Assembly: GCA_019693395.1 (NCBI GenBank)
Contig: JAAMXP010005011.1
Location: 2,409 to 13,720 of the forward strand
Length of the DNA stretch: 11,312 nt
Source: Ettlia oleoabundans
Lineage: Eukaryota; Chlorophyta; Chlorophyceae; Chlamydomonadales
Direction of reading: 5' to 3'
Below, piece after piece: positions 1 to 9,418 of this stretch (position 1 is its first letter; the number at the start of each line of letters is the position of its first letter). The notes beneath the pieces are model-generated. The model did no database searches, was not told the DNA's origin, and saw nothing but the letters and a program-made list of their open reading frames with translations. The translations under genes were made by a program, and so were the position numbers.

Positions 1-263
1 GGCTATGCACCACACTTACTATTTCCTCTATGCGTGGTATGAACGAGCAAAAATGCACCTACTGTGCTTGTTTGTCGTGTTCAGCATGGTTCGGTGTAGT
101 GGTGCATGATTCGTCGTGCTTAGGTGGTTACCCGGTATTAGGACTGGCATTCGAAGGCAGCCAGCCCCGCCGTTTTGTGCTGACGGCATCCCCTTCACGC
201 TTCTTTGCGGCATGGTCAAAACCCACCCTGCTCTGCCCTGCCTGCACACCTCCCTGCCTGCAG

Positions 264-1195
264 CCTGAAGCCGTGCCCTCCCTGCCCTCGGTCATTCTGG
301 CGCACCACGCTGTGACCTTTGTGCTGCTGTGCGTGCCGCTGCGCCACCCCCACCTCCACTGGTACACGTGTGTGGATGGGCTGGTGGAGCTCAACACCTT
401 CTTCCTCATCGCGCGGCGACAGTGGCGCTCCCGGGCCGCCCGCAAGCTTTTCAGGTGACTGAGTGGCTGGTTGGATGGCGGCAGGCTGGCTGTCTGGGCA
501 TAGCCCCGCGTTCCACACAGGCTGCTGCAGGGGCGCCATTGCATGCCATTGGCATGGGCAGTTTGCGTCTTATCCTTTGCAGGGCTGCCCTGCTGTGCTG
601 GTTGTGTTGGATATGGCCACCCTGCTGTGGGCTGCTCCTTCTCTTCCCGCCCCCAGTTTGCCCTGCATCCTCCCCTGCTGCCTATTGATCCACACTCGCC
701 TCGCCCATCCCACCCATCCGTCCAGCCTCCTCACTATGCACGCATTTCCCTCCCATTGCGTTGCCTTTGCGCCCATGCTGCAGCTGGCTCTATTGGACCT
801 CCTTCCTAACCATGCGCATGGTTCTTTACCCGCTGATGGTGCCTGTGTTCTGGCACGAGATGCGCGCTGTGGAGGGGGCAGCCTGGTGGGAGACCATCGC
901 GTGCGTGGGCTCACAGATCATCCTATGTGCTTTCAATGTGGTGCTGCTGGCTCTGAGCGTGATGAACTGGCAGAAGCGGCGTGCCAGCAGCGCAGCGGAA
1001 GCCAAGGACGCAACTGAGTCAGCTGCTGCCGCAAAGTCAGGGCCCGCTGCGGCTGTCGGCGGGCTCATACAGCGCGGCAGCGCAGCGCGGAAACAGCAGC
1101 AGCAGCAGCAGCATGGTAATGTTGTGGATGCTATCAAGGCTGCCGGTGTGGACGGTGGCTCTGCTGGTCTGGCGCTGAAGGCACGGGCAGCATGA
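264..1195 (+). CDS. TLC-domain (TRAM/LAG1/CLN8) membrane protein, 3' part only
   Basis: Two exons are visible, 264-454 and 784-1195, joined across a 329-base intron (GTGACT donor at 455, CAG acceptor ending at 783). The junction is phase 2 and makes a Ser codon, so the protein reads ...RKLF-S-WLYWTSFL.... The first exon opens in phase 0 after a CAG at 261-263 that follows a pyrimidine-rich stretch. The 200 visible residues hold the C-terminal half of a TLC domain: a His-His pair (303-308) in a hydrophobic helix, then GLVELNTFFLIAR, which fits the family's acidic segment before a helix, then SFLTMRMVLYPL and a last hydrophobic helix (IACVGSQIILCAFNVVLLAL). The tail is Ala-rich and basic, with six Gln. 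TLC proteins are multi-pass endomembrane proteins. Some (LAG1/LASS) are ceramide synthases and others are of unknown role. The longer Lag1 motif cannot be judged here, so I infer TLC membership but no substrate. The start lies left of the window or in an exon I could not identify. Confidence 0.72.
1094..1111 (+). repeat. (CAG)6 microsatellite inside the TLC coding exon
   Basis: Six in-frame CAG codons encode Gln6 in the cytosolic-looking tail of the TLC protein. It is a short pure triplet run, likely variable in length between strains without breaking the frame. Confidence 0.85.
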
Positions 1196-2161
1196 ACACC
1201 CTTACCCAACCAACTGCACACACGGCTGCAGAAATTCCGACTCGCGGCAGCTACTTCTTGTTGCAAAGTGGTTTTCCTTATTTGTATGCCCACCAATCAA
1301 GCAACGCAAGTAGTGTACTCCACAAATATGCCAACACCCGAAGAATGCCTCTTCTATTTTCGAACCAACGCACACTCGGCTGACTTTTGGGCCAAGACCT
1401 CAACCACACCCATTGTATACAAGCCTTGCTGCCCTGCCTTGCTTCCTTGTATGATGCGATTCCATTCGCAACTTCATTTGCCAGTCTTCCTCCCTCTGTG
1501 CTGCATTTTGCTTGGGTTCGCCCTTATCTCTCTTTTGCCGTTCCCCGCTTTTGGCATGCCCACTTTTGCCTTGATGTCGGTGCCCGCTGCTCCCCGGAAC
1601 ACCCAGAACAGCAGCTTGCACCTACCTGGCCTCAACACCCTGTTTATACGCCCTTTTGCCACCCTGCTGCGGCACCATGGCACATTTTTATACATCTATT
1701 GAAGCTTCCAGGCGGTTCATATCCTTTCAGAGTTTTTAGAGAAAGGTGATGTTAAGTGCCCTGCTGGTTTGCAGACAGCTTGGTGATATAACAGCGGTGT
1801 ATAGAGCTGTCGCCGATCCGTCCACAAATTCAGCGCCTGGGCGGCAGTGCAGGTGCGGCTAAGGCACACTGCTGTAGGGGATGCCGGGAAAGGGTGGGTG
1901 AGCCGCAGCCCACTTCTGGGAAACGTGCAGTGCATGCAGCGTCACAAATTGGGACTGCTAAACGCCGGTGGAGTCCTGCGGCATGGCCTGGAACAGCCGC
2001 AAGTGCAGACGAGTACTTGTGCTGCACAAATTAGCCCAGGCCGCTGGCAGTACACCACAAGACGGGGTGGCACTACCAAGCTGGGGCGCGTGCCAAGATG
2101 CGCTGCTGCCAACAGCTGTCCAGGCACGTCAGCTGGCATCACCGCTGGCTACATGGCTGGC
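1196..2161. other. Convergent intergenic region, 3' UTRs of the TLC and V-ATPase E genes
   Basis: This stretch lies between two converging stop codons. Its open frames show no family resemblance and no plausible splice partners. I found no TGTAA on the plus strand and no TTACA (TGTAA on the minus strand), so the poly(A) sites of both neighbours cannot be placed here. It probably consists of the two 3' UTRs and a short spacer. Confidence 0.55.
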
Positions 2162-5133
2162 TCAAACTGAGGCCGCAGCTCCGAACAGCAAACTGCGTAC
2201 GGCAGGCAGGTTTGCCGAATAGGTGATGCGCAGGCGGTCGTCAAGTGTGTTGGAGCACACGATCTTGCCATCTGCGCTGGTCACCACCACGCCGCCGCAG
2301 CTGCAGGGCGATTTGGGTGGCACAGGAGACAAGGGGGTCGGGAAGCATCAAATCATATGCAGTTTGGGCAACAACAGTAGTAAAACTCTCGATCTGAGGC
2401 AATATCATTTATTATTATTACCATTATGATTTAGCTGGGGGCAGCGGGAGGGTGTAGCCCACTTCAGGCAGGCTGGTCGGCTTCTGCATCTCGCCCTCAG
2501 TCACCGAGCTGTACCAATACTCATGATGCAGGGTGGAAGCTGGCCAGCAGCGTGGCCACCACTGTTCCAACTTCCCGGCACACAGTCATTCTATCACGTG
2601 TGCCACTTCAACCCACCAGCTCTGGAACTCGTCGTCGTGCGTGTGCTTGCCCGGCTTGGGTGGCGGCGGCAGAGGGTTTGCCGTGTCCAACTCGACAGCG
2701 GGAGCAGCGGTGCCAAAGGTGTCCTTGTACTTGGTCTGCACGGCGAAGGCAGCAATGTAGGTAACACAATCACCAGTGGATGGCAGCCATGCTGACAAAA
2801 ACTGACGGGAGGACTTATTATCACATTATCACATTTTTTATTTAATCGTGGTAAATTTGACAGCCCTGCCAAGCGTGATGTGGACCTGCCTCAGCCACCA
2901 AAGGCTTCCAACATCATACTCAGGCACCCTTACCCCGAACACGGCCATCTAGGCACCCAAGTGCATGGGTGCCATTTTGATAGCCTCCTGCAATCCCCCA
3001 GGCTGCCCAGTCTCAATCATATTGGCAACTGCAATCACCTGCGCCGCCCCGATAGCGTCCTGCACCAACCCCCGGTCTACCTCTCGGCACCGCACCAGTG
3101 CACGTGGTTCCGACAGCTTGTGCAGCGCCTGCAAGGCGTGGTACCAGGGTAGCGTGGGATGCTGTAAGCCAAGAAAGGAACAAGGGACACTAACCTGGCC
3201 ATGCCAACCATCCTAACTAACCCTGACAGCATCTTACCCAACCAGATATCCTCGGCCAACCAAGTATCCCCCAGTTACCCCTGGATTGAGGCTGCCATTA
3301 CGCATCTGGACTGGCCTTGCCTCCCTTGCTCCTTCCCCCACCTCCCCCACCTCACCTGCACCAGCAGGTCTGTGAGCAGGCGCTTGTAGGCGGCCTGGTC
3401 CTTGGACAGCGCAGCCAACGCGGTGAAGGCCTCGTGCAGCATCGTCTGCACCGCATCCTCCCGAGCCTGCAGGTGGAAAGAAAGCACACCCAACACGCTA
3501 TCAGATGAAGGTGTTGTTAATGGGCTGCCGGGCGAGGAAGCCTGTCACAAGCAGAAAGCATTGCATTGATCAACAGCATGGCAGGCAACGGTGGACCGCA
3601 CATGTGCATTCAATGCAAGTTGGCAACCACCCTCTCCAGTCACTGGTGAGCAGGCATTGCCGCCCTGTATTGCAGCATTTGTGCCATGTGCCAGCGCCTG
3701 CACCCACCTGTAGGACTTTGATGCGGCTTTCGTTCAGCTGCTTGCTGAACTCAACCTGCACCGCAGCGAGGACCGCGGCAGCCAGCGTAATGTCAACAGT
3801 AACGAAAGGGGGAGCGAGGACTCGTGACCCCAATCTTTCAGGAATGCCTACCAAGGCACAGTGTACTGCATGCCCAGGAAGGAAGCACTTGCTGGTGACC
3901 AATTAAGTTCTCGGCCATTGCTTACCAAATGCCATTCAACTATCCTGCTCGCCATAAATTCCACCTAGATCATCCACCCCTGCCTTGCCTTGCCTTGCCC
4001 AGCCCCTGCTCCCCCGCTACCCACCTTCTTCTTGACCTCTATTGTCGACTCGCGCCGCTCATACTCCTTCTTGATGCGTGCCTTCTCCGCCTCCAGCAGC
4101 TGCAGGCAGGCAGTGAAGGCGGTTTGGACAACGAAGGAAACCTCTTCGATGAAAACATGAGTCAGCAACAGCAGAAGCAAAGGACCACCTGCACACTAAA
4201 ACCCAGGCTTGAGATAACACGTGCCAGCATCACGAAGCACTGCGGACCTGACTACGACCGCTAGCCATACCATCCGGCTGCTGTGCCACTCGGCTCCGCC
4301 TGTGACCTGCAACACGGCTCCCTCCCGCTGCAATCGCAATGGCACACTTCCGGTTCGGCTGTCAACATAGCTGCTGCAAAGATTCTTAGCAAGCACCCAC
4401 CTGCAGCTTGGTGATGTTGAACTCCTCCTCAGCAGACACCGAAATCTCGGCCGCCTTCTCCTCGGCCTCCTGCCGAATGAACCTGCAGTGCAGCACCCAT
4501 GTGTAACATGCAGCAGAGGAAGAAGTCAACATGGCAATGTAAGCATATCGCAGAGCAAATTAAAGCGAGTCAGGGTGGCATGGCATGTGAGGCAGCACAA
4601 CGCTGCTGCTGCTGCCATGAATGGCTTCCCTGAGCCAAGGCTGGGCAAGATTAAGGATCACTGCAGTGAGCTAGCACCAAACAGCATTGATGGGTGTCAA
4701 TGGGCTGGTCATACTCACATCACCATCTGGTTGATGGTTTTGGAGACCTGCACAACACAAAGGGCGTGTGCACGGAAGAGTTGGCTGCCCCACAGGGGTG
4801 GTGGGCTCAAGTCAAGCAGCTGCTAACTACACTCCATTGCAGCATGGGTTGAAAATCAGTGGTCCAGCAAGAGCTTCGGGAATACAAAGACGCGAAGCCC
4901 TGAAGGCACCAGGCAGAACAAGGGCAACAAACGCGGGCGGTAGCGCGGGAGCGGCAGGGGTGGTGGAGGCACAGCTGGCGGCAGCAAACCTCCCACCCTG
5001 CCGCGTGTGCCGCTGTCAAGGCTGCCTGCTCGGTCCCGTGCACAGCTTTGCGACTTGCTGTGCAGGAGGAGGGAGGACAGGATCGCAGGTCAGCGATCCG
5101 CGACCCGTGGGGCCTTACCTCTGTATCGTTCAT
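2162..5133 (-). CDS. VHA-E: V-type H+-ATPase subunit E (peripheral stalk), nine exons
   Basis: Subunit E pairs with subunit G to form the peripheral stalks that hold the V1 head of the vacuolar proton pump against rotation, on the cytosolic face of vacuoles and endomembranes. Exons in transcript order: 5133-5119, 4747-4719, 4482-4401, 4099-4025, 3755-3708, 3466-3356, 3128-3039, 2735-2617, 2300-2162. All introns are GT-AG (227-371 bases) and all phases agree, giving about 235 residues; the family is usually 225-240. The start MNDTE plus VSKTINQMVM-FIRQEAEEKA matches the plant N-terminus. Next come EEEFNITKLQ and the coiled coil (EAEKARIKKEYERRE), then QLNESRIKVLQ, YKRLLTDLLVQ and EPRALVRCREVD. 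The C-terminal domain has LPPPPKPG, CGGVVVTSADGKIVC, NTLDDRLRITY and a final LLFG. No frame break or missing conserved block is seen. The identification is from remembered family sequence and is near certain. Exact splice sites are inferred. Confidence 0.95.
2424..2508 (-). other. Candidate alternative terminal exon inside V-ATPase E intron 8
   Basis: On the minus strand an AG acceptor (TTGGTACAG) precedes 85 bases that, spliced to exon 8, keep the frame. They complete the same Cys codon as the normal last exon and add 27 residues with coding-like codon choice (GEMQKPTSLPEVGYTLPLPP) before TAA. Use of this exon would replace the conserved GGVV...LLFG end. I see no TGTAA downstream of it. It could be an alternative last exon, a fossil piece of another gene, or chance. 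Confidence 0.3.
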
Positions 5134-5777
5134 GGTTGCAGCCAGCTATACTCGCTAAAAGCCCTCCCGAGCCGGGTGATCGACGAAGCGAGGGGAGTCC
5201 ACAGCCCCCCTTGTGTCCCACTTAGCGCTGCTAAAACTTATAGCGGGGACCAGTGAGCAGCAAGAGTGATTAGCGGACACCGAAGTGGTCGGATGAAGCA
5301 CTTGAAGAGGGGCATGCCGCGCAGCACACCAGAGCGGCGGGGTGGCAAACGACTCTGGGTGTCGACTGAGGGTGTTCCTCGTCGCTGGAGTCCCAAACCC
5401 ATTTCTCATTCACCATCACAGTTACCCTTGGTCAATTGTTACCCATGGCTGGGCTGTATGGGTCTGTATGTCATACGGGGCTCTGCTGTAGCACCCGTCC
5501 CGCTGGAGTCCAGCTCTTCTTGGGGCATATGCTTGCCTGCAGAGCGTGTCTTGCTGACCTGCCGATGCCAGGACTGCTTCCTCAGTGTGTTTTCGTTTGG
5601 GGGTCGTGGCGCACAAGATCTTGCTTGCCAACAAGAAACGCCATGTTCTGGCCTGCCCGCGGCTCCCGCCTCCAGGTCAGAGGCCCAATCCAAGGCACAG
5701 TCGCCTGATCACGCCTTCGGCAGCGTTCGGCGCATCTGTCAGCCTCTTCAAACATGTTTTGGGCGGCCTGTGAAATC
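5134..5777. other. Intergenic region between V-ATPase E and the F-box pseudogene
   Basis: This holds the V-ATPase E 5' UTR and promoter (minus strand) and the upstream side of the F-box pseudogene (plus strand), so it is a divergent promoter region. A long plus-strand open frame crosses it (5266-5862), but its translation shows no known family and overlaps the F-box exon in another frame. I see nothing else. Confidence 0.5.
5237..5242 (-). promoter_or_regulatory. Possible TATA element of the V-ATPase E gene
   Basis: The minus strand reads CTATAAGT here, with TATAAG about 104 bases upstream of the ATG at 5133-5131. The spacing suits a short 5' UTR. This is a motif match only. Confidence 0.3.
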
Positions 5778-7110
5778 ATGCAAGCAGTTGGCAAGCTGGC
5801 ATATCGCCGCCTGCGTCTCACAGACCTTCCGGAAGAGGTCTTTGTTTATTGCTTCGGGATGAGAACTTATAGACATGTGTGTCGAACAGGAACCGGGTGG
5901 CCGGTTCTCCCAACACATCCGCCCTGCCACCCTGCTTGCACCTGGCTGCCGTGCTTCAGGCATGCCGCCTTGCCCCTCGTATCATGCCGCTTGCGCCGAC
6001 TTGCCAACAGTCGTAATGTTGCCTTGCTTATTAGGTTGCCGTCTGCATGCTACACAGCAGCATGACGCAACGCAGGCTTACAGAGCCTGATTGTTGACTT
6101 GGGTAGGGTGGCGCACCACAGCAGGCGGCACATCTGCCCTGCCTTTCAACCCTGCAGATGCTGCAAACCTGAGGAGCTGGGTCGGTAGTCAGTAAGACCA
6201 CCTTGCCCCTGCTGTATTAGGTAATTAATGTTCTGTATGATTACCTCGGACAACCCTGGAGCGTGGTGACGCAGATACCACAACAGGTGTGTTCCGGCAA
6301 CCTAACCTATGTTTTTTGTATTTTGTACTTGGTCGTCAGTGTTCGTATTGATATTATGTATGTTCGGCGCTCTGATATGCGCAAGGGTTGAATCGCACGA
6401 TATCAGCATGCTGCATTTGGATGGGCTTAACTGCTGTGGTCAGTTGCTTTGCCAGCAGCGTGTGTTACGGCAGGATACCACCCAAGGAGATGTCGCTGTA
6501 TTGCCGCCATTGATACCTGGAACCAAGACTCTATTGCAAGCCCACTGTTAGAAGACTCTGGTGAGCCTTTGAAGAGGTATTTTTGTGCACGCGCCTGTTG
6601 CTGCAGCTTTCAATTCTCCGCGACATGACTTGAGCAGCCTGTGCTTCAGTGCTGGGTTGACAACACACTCCAACAACACACTCTGCAGAGGCGATGCAGC
6701 TCCTGAGCAGCCCTAACCGCCTACTGTTGGTCAGCTGCTTATGGAACACTGCCAGCAGGCTCGCATGGGTCCTCACAGCCTAAAAGCAGGGCAGGTCCAC
6801 CAAAACCCATTATCGCTGGAGTGCTGGAACCTCTGCCAAGTGAGGCGCAGCTGCCAGCGCTGGCATCAGCCAGCGGTGTTGTCCTAGCTTGCTCGGTTTA
6901 AGCAGCTGGATATGTTGGACTCACAGCTTTGTGTGATAGATGACTACCTTCCAGCCAGCTTGATGTGTCCCACCTGCCTGCCAAACATTTCGCTGTGTAT
7001 GTGGTACAACTGTAAGCGTAGGAAGTTGGAGGTGTCATTGTCCAGTATGCATCATTGATCGCGCTCTCAATTGAAACTATGGGCTGGAGCCACTTAGTGT
7101 AAGCCAACTG
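5778..7110 (+). pseudogene. Decayed F-box/LRR gene, tandem paralogue of the gene at 7398-9260
   Basis: The F-box halves survive: RLTDLPEEVFVYCF (from about 5809) and, after an intron, HAALPLVSCRLRRLANS from 5961, next to DLPDEVLGRCF and HRALPLVCRRFYRLVNS in the neighbour. The exon-2 acceptor (AG at 5958-5959) has the same phase as in the neighbour. A stop at 6063-6065 then ends the frame. Further homology is at DNA level. The intron-2 donor AGGTGTGTTCCGGC at 6285 matches AGGTGTGTTCCAGC at 8209. An acceptor plus CTTTCAATTCTC at 6607 matches CTTTCAGTGCTC at 8505, and the frame stops soon after with TGA. Bases 6830-6895 match 8705-8770 (GAGG.GCAGCTG.CAGCG), and 6900-7000 match about 8775-8875. 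Several indels and stops rule out a full product. An intact F-box fragment of roughly 80 residues could still be translated. The right-hand limit is uncertain. Confidence 0.75.
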
Positions 7111-7397
7111 CTGTCTGTGAGGTTCAGACGTTTCATGTGCACCGGCAGACGGCCGTGCTACATGTTATATATTGCATGTCCCATGTAAGGGTGAAGGCAG
7201 CTTACTCCACGATGTCGTGAGGGGTCGAGCGACTAACACAGACCTTTGCACGCCTTCATTCATTGCAACCTATGTACACGTCCTAGCGTGCGCGGCGCAT
7301 TGGGTGCTGTGGCGCCGCGAGTCTTCCTCGTCGGTGTGTTGACGTTGCAACAGAACCTTTGGAAGAAGGCTCTGTAGAACAATCAACCCCGAGCACC
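7111..7397 (+). promoter_or_regulatory. Upstream region of the F-box/LRR gene with a possible TATA element
   Basis: No gene is seen between the fading pseudogene homology and the F-box start codon. It contains an AT-rich TTATATATT at 7165-7173, about 225 bases before the ATG, and a small imperfect inverted repeat (CACGA-TG-TCGTG, 7208-7219). The promoter role is inferred from position only. Confidence 0.3.
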
Positions 7398-9260
7398 ATG
7401 GTTGAGCGGGGGGCTGGAGCCTGTAGTATGGGGTTGCTAGACCTCCCTGACGAGGTTCTGGGCCGCTGTTTCAGGCTACTTCTCCGCAATGAGAGGTGCG
7501 CTGCGGCCACGAGTGGGGTTGCCTCCTGCACTGCCGAGCGCTCCTTAGTGTTGGCCTGGTTGGCGGGCCATGTGGTTCGAAATCTGATATGCCTGGTGCC
7601 CATCCATGTTTCACAGACACCGTGCCTTGCCGTTGGTCTGCCGCCGTTTCTACCGCCTGGTGAACAGCCCAGAGTTCACCCATACTGTGGGTGTCATGCT
7701 AAGCCCTCCCCCGTTTTCATGCCGGGCCTGCCTAGACTCGCTGCTAGAGTGGCTGGCACTCCATGCTGTGGCCCCCCGGAGGCTGGAAAGATTCAATCTA
7801 TCAGTTTATGTGCCTTTGGTGGAATTAGAATGGGACGAGGCGTGGGGCATGGAGCCTGATCAAGATACGTTCAGCATGGAAGTGGCTTTGGCATTGATGG
7901 CGGTTGTGGGCGCTGTCACAGCAAGTGGCAACCTACATGCGCTCTCTGTTTGGAGTTGACAAATCTCGACTTCAAGCTTTCTTCCTGGGTGCTGGCAGCA
8001 CGCAGCAGCTTACAAAGCCTGGCAGTGGACTTGGGCGGTGGCACATTGCGGCCGGCAGCACCTCTGCGCTCCCTCTCATGCCTACAAGAGCTGCAAATCA
8101 CGGCAGACGGGTCGCTAACCGTTGCGCCCACCTTTAGCTTGCCGCCTTCACTCACCAAGCTGATGTTTGCTGACTCCGACGTGCCCTTAGGAGGGGAGTT
8201 GCCGCATCAGGTGTGTTCCAGCGGCTTGCCCTATACCTTGCGGCCTGTTGCTGCCATAGTGTCTCCAGGGGCAGTGTTGTTTGGCCCTTGCTTGGCCAGA
8301 TGCATCCAGCTGGCGGCGGGTAGTTGTTAAGATGCATCAGCATGATGCAGATGATCGTGGGTGGGTTGAAAGGCTGGCCTTGGTCCGAAAGTGTTGGCCA
8401 CCGCCCTGCCCTGCATCAGAAATTTCCAGCCAAACAAGAGCCGTTCTTCTGCTGTTGCTGAAACCTGAACCAAGTCTCGTGCGCATGCCCAACCGTTGTT
8501 GCAGCTTTCAGTGCTCAGCAACTTGCGAAGCCTGTGCCTGGAAGGCAGCTTTGGCAACACCGGCTCAGAATCTTTACAGCGGCTGACCAGCCTTAAGCGG
8601 CTGTTCTTGCGCAGCTGTGGTGCACCGCCAGCAGGAGTGTTGTCCCTTACGTGGCTAGAAGCTCTGCACATCCACCAGAACCCCTATATTTTGGGTATTG
8701 TGGACGGCTCGCCAAATGAGGAGCAGCTGGCAGCGGCAGCATTGACCAGCACCGTGGTTTCCCAGCTTGACCAGCTGCAGCAGCTGGTAACCTTGGACCT
8801 GAGTTTGGCTGTGGACATCCATGACCTGCCAGCAAGCTTGGCGCCACTTGCCCGCCTGCAGCACTTTCGCTGGCACTGTTTGCGGCGAGATCCACCCACA
8901 TTTTGCCTGCCTTCTGGCCTTGACAGCCTGCGGACGTTAATTGCGCCCGCCGACGTGTTGGAGTTTAGCAGCGGTAACCGTGACCACTTGGCAGATTCCA
9001 CCCAGCTGGAGTCGCTTGTGGTGGCAGATGTCCTTCCTTCGCAGCTTCCCTTGTATAACATGGATCATCTGGTGCGGCGCCCCACGCTGAAGCGTCTCTG
9101 CGTCGACCTGCCTCCTGTGAAACCAGGCTCAAACGAAGCAGTCAAGGTTGAGCAGTGGCTGGCCAGTCTGCCCTGCGGGCCAACTCTTGCTATCAAGCGC
9201 CACTACATACTGGAGCACTGGCTCGAGTTTGACTTTTATGTTCGGGGGTTGCTTGCCTAG
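7398..9260 (+). CDS. F-box/leucine-rich-repeat protein, three exons, with one frame break
   Basis: The F-box binds Skp1, so this is a likely substrate adaptor of an SCF ubiquitin ligase, with the LRR region as substrate reader. Exons: 7398-7495 (ATG in a CACCATGG context), 7617-8210 and 8505-9260, with phase-2 and phase-0 junctions. The F-box spans about residues 13-50 (LLDLPDEVLGRCF, RNER, HRALPLVCRRFYRLVNS) and is cut by intron 1. Degenerate LRRs follow to the C-terminus (SSLQSLAVDL, LSCLQELQI, LSNLRSLCLEG, LTSLKRLFLRSCG, LQQLVTLDLSL, ARLQHFRW, TLKRLCVDL). The intact reading would be about 482 residues. At the T-run 7949-7951 the frame ends (TGA at 7957). A one-base longer run would join NLHALSV to LELTNLDFKL, a normal repeat, so I infer a one-base deletion or a sequence error. 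A 75-base intron from 7881 is less likely because it would remove conserved-looking sequence. The upstream pseudogene is its tandem copy. The substrate is unknown. Confidence 0.8.
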
Positions 9261-9313
9261 CCTCCACCTGTCTCACCCGCCTGGCAACTGCGTTGCACTG
9301 TGATTGGTAAAGC

Positions 9314-9318
9314 TGTAA
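9314..9318 (+). terminator. TGTAA polyadenylation signal of the F-box/LRR gene
   Basis: TGTAA lies 53 bases after the TAG at 9258-9260. This is the standard chlorophyte near-upstream poly(A) element, so transcription of the F-box gene probably ends about 10-20 bases further on. Confidence 0.6.
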
Positions 9319-9361
9319 GGGCAGACGAGTCAAAGTGATTAAGAGTGAGTGTATGTCATAT

Positions 9362-9379
9362 CTGGCCCATATGGGCCAG
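9362..9379. repeat. Perfect 18-base palindrome flanked by 8-base direct repeats
   Basis: CTGGCCCATATGGGCCAG is its own reverse complement. GTCATATC occurs on both sides (9355-9362 and 9382-9389), so the whole unit is a palindrome inside a direct repeat. It sits between the converging 3' ends of the F-box and cysteine-rich genes. It could be a protein-binding site, a cruciform or hairpin at the transcript ends, or a tiny insertion relic. Confidence 0.7.
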
Positions 9380-9408
9380 GCGTCATATCGGGGCGGCAGG
9401 TGACAACG

Positions 9409-9413
9409 TTACA
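9409..9413 (-). terminator. Candidate TGTAA poly(A) signal of the minus-strand cysteine-rich gene
   Basis: TTACA on the plus strand reads TGTAA on the minus strand. It is the first such signal I found downstream of the last recognised exon (stop at 10302-10300), which would make the 3' UTR close to 900 bases. That is long but not rare in green algae. It may instead serve a transcript with further exons that I cannot see. Confidence 0.35.
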
Positions 9414-9418
9414 AAGTG

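Noticed and set aside
2..109. Hydrophobic reading HHTYYFLYAWYER at the left edge, tempting as the preceding TLC exon
   Set aside because: The donors near 34 and 37 would end the exon in phase 2, whereas the next exon starts in phase 0. Later donors are weak. It stays unproven.
463..1017. Open frame of 184 codons through the TLC intron and last exon in another frame
   Set aside because: It is a shadow of the TLC gene; the TLC helices read in the frame ending at 1195.
3978..4004. Short (TTGCC)n-type and other pyrimidine-rich runs before acceptors and donors
   Set aside because: Too short to be a meaningful satellite; ordinary intron composition.
5266..5862. Open frame of 198 codons on the plus strand upstream of and overlapping the F-box pseudogene
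   Set aside because: Its composition is Ser/Pro/Arg/Cys-rich with no domain, it does not begin with a well-placed ATG, and its 3' part overlaps the recognisable F-box exon in another frame.
5890..5907. Small hairpin GAACCGG-GTGG-CCGGTTC in pseudogene intron 1
   Set aside because: A seven-base stem with no T-run and no conserved context; expected by chance at this GC content.
7881..7955. A 75-base intron as explanation of the F-box/LRR frame change
   Set aside because: GT and AG exist, but removal deletes a hydrophobic stretch leading into a repeat line, and the acceptor lacks a pyrimidine tract. A one-base indel explains the site more simply.
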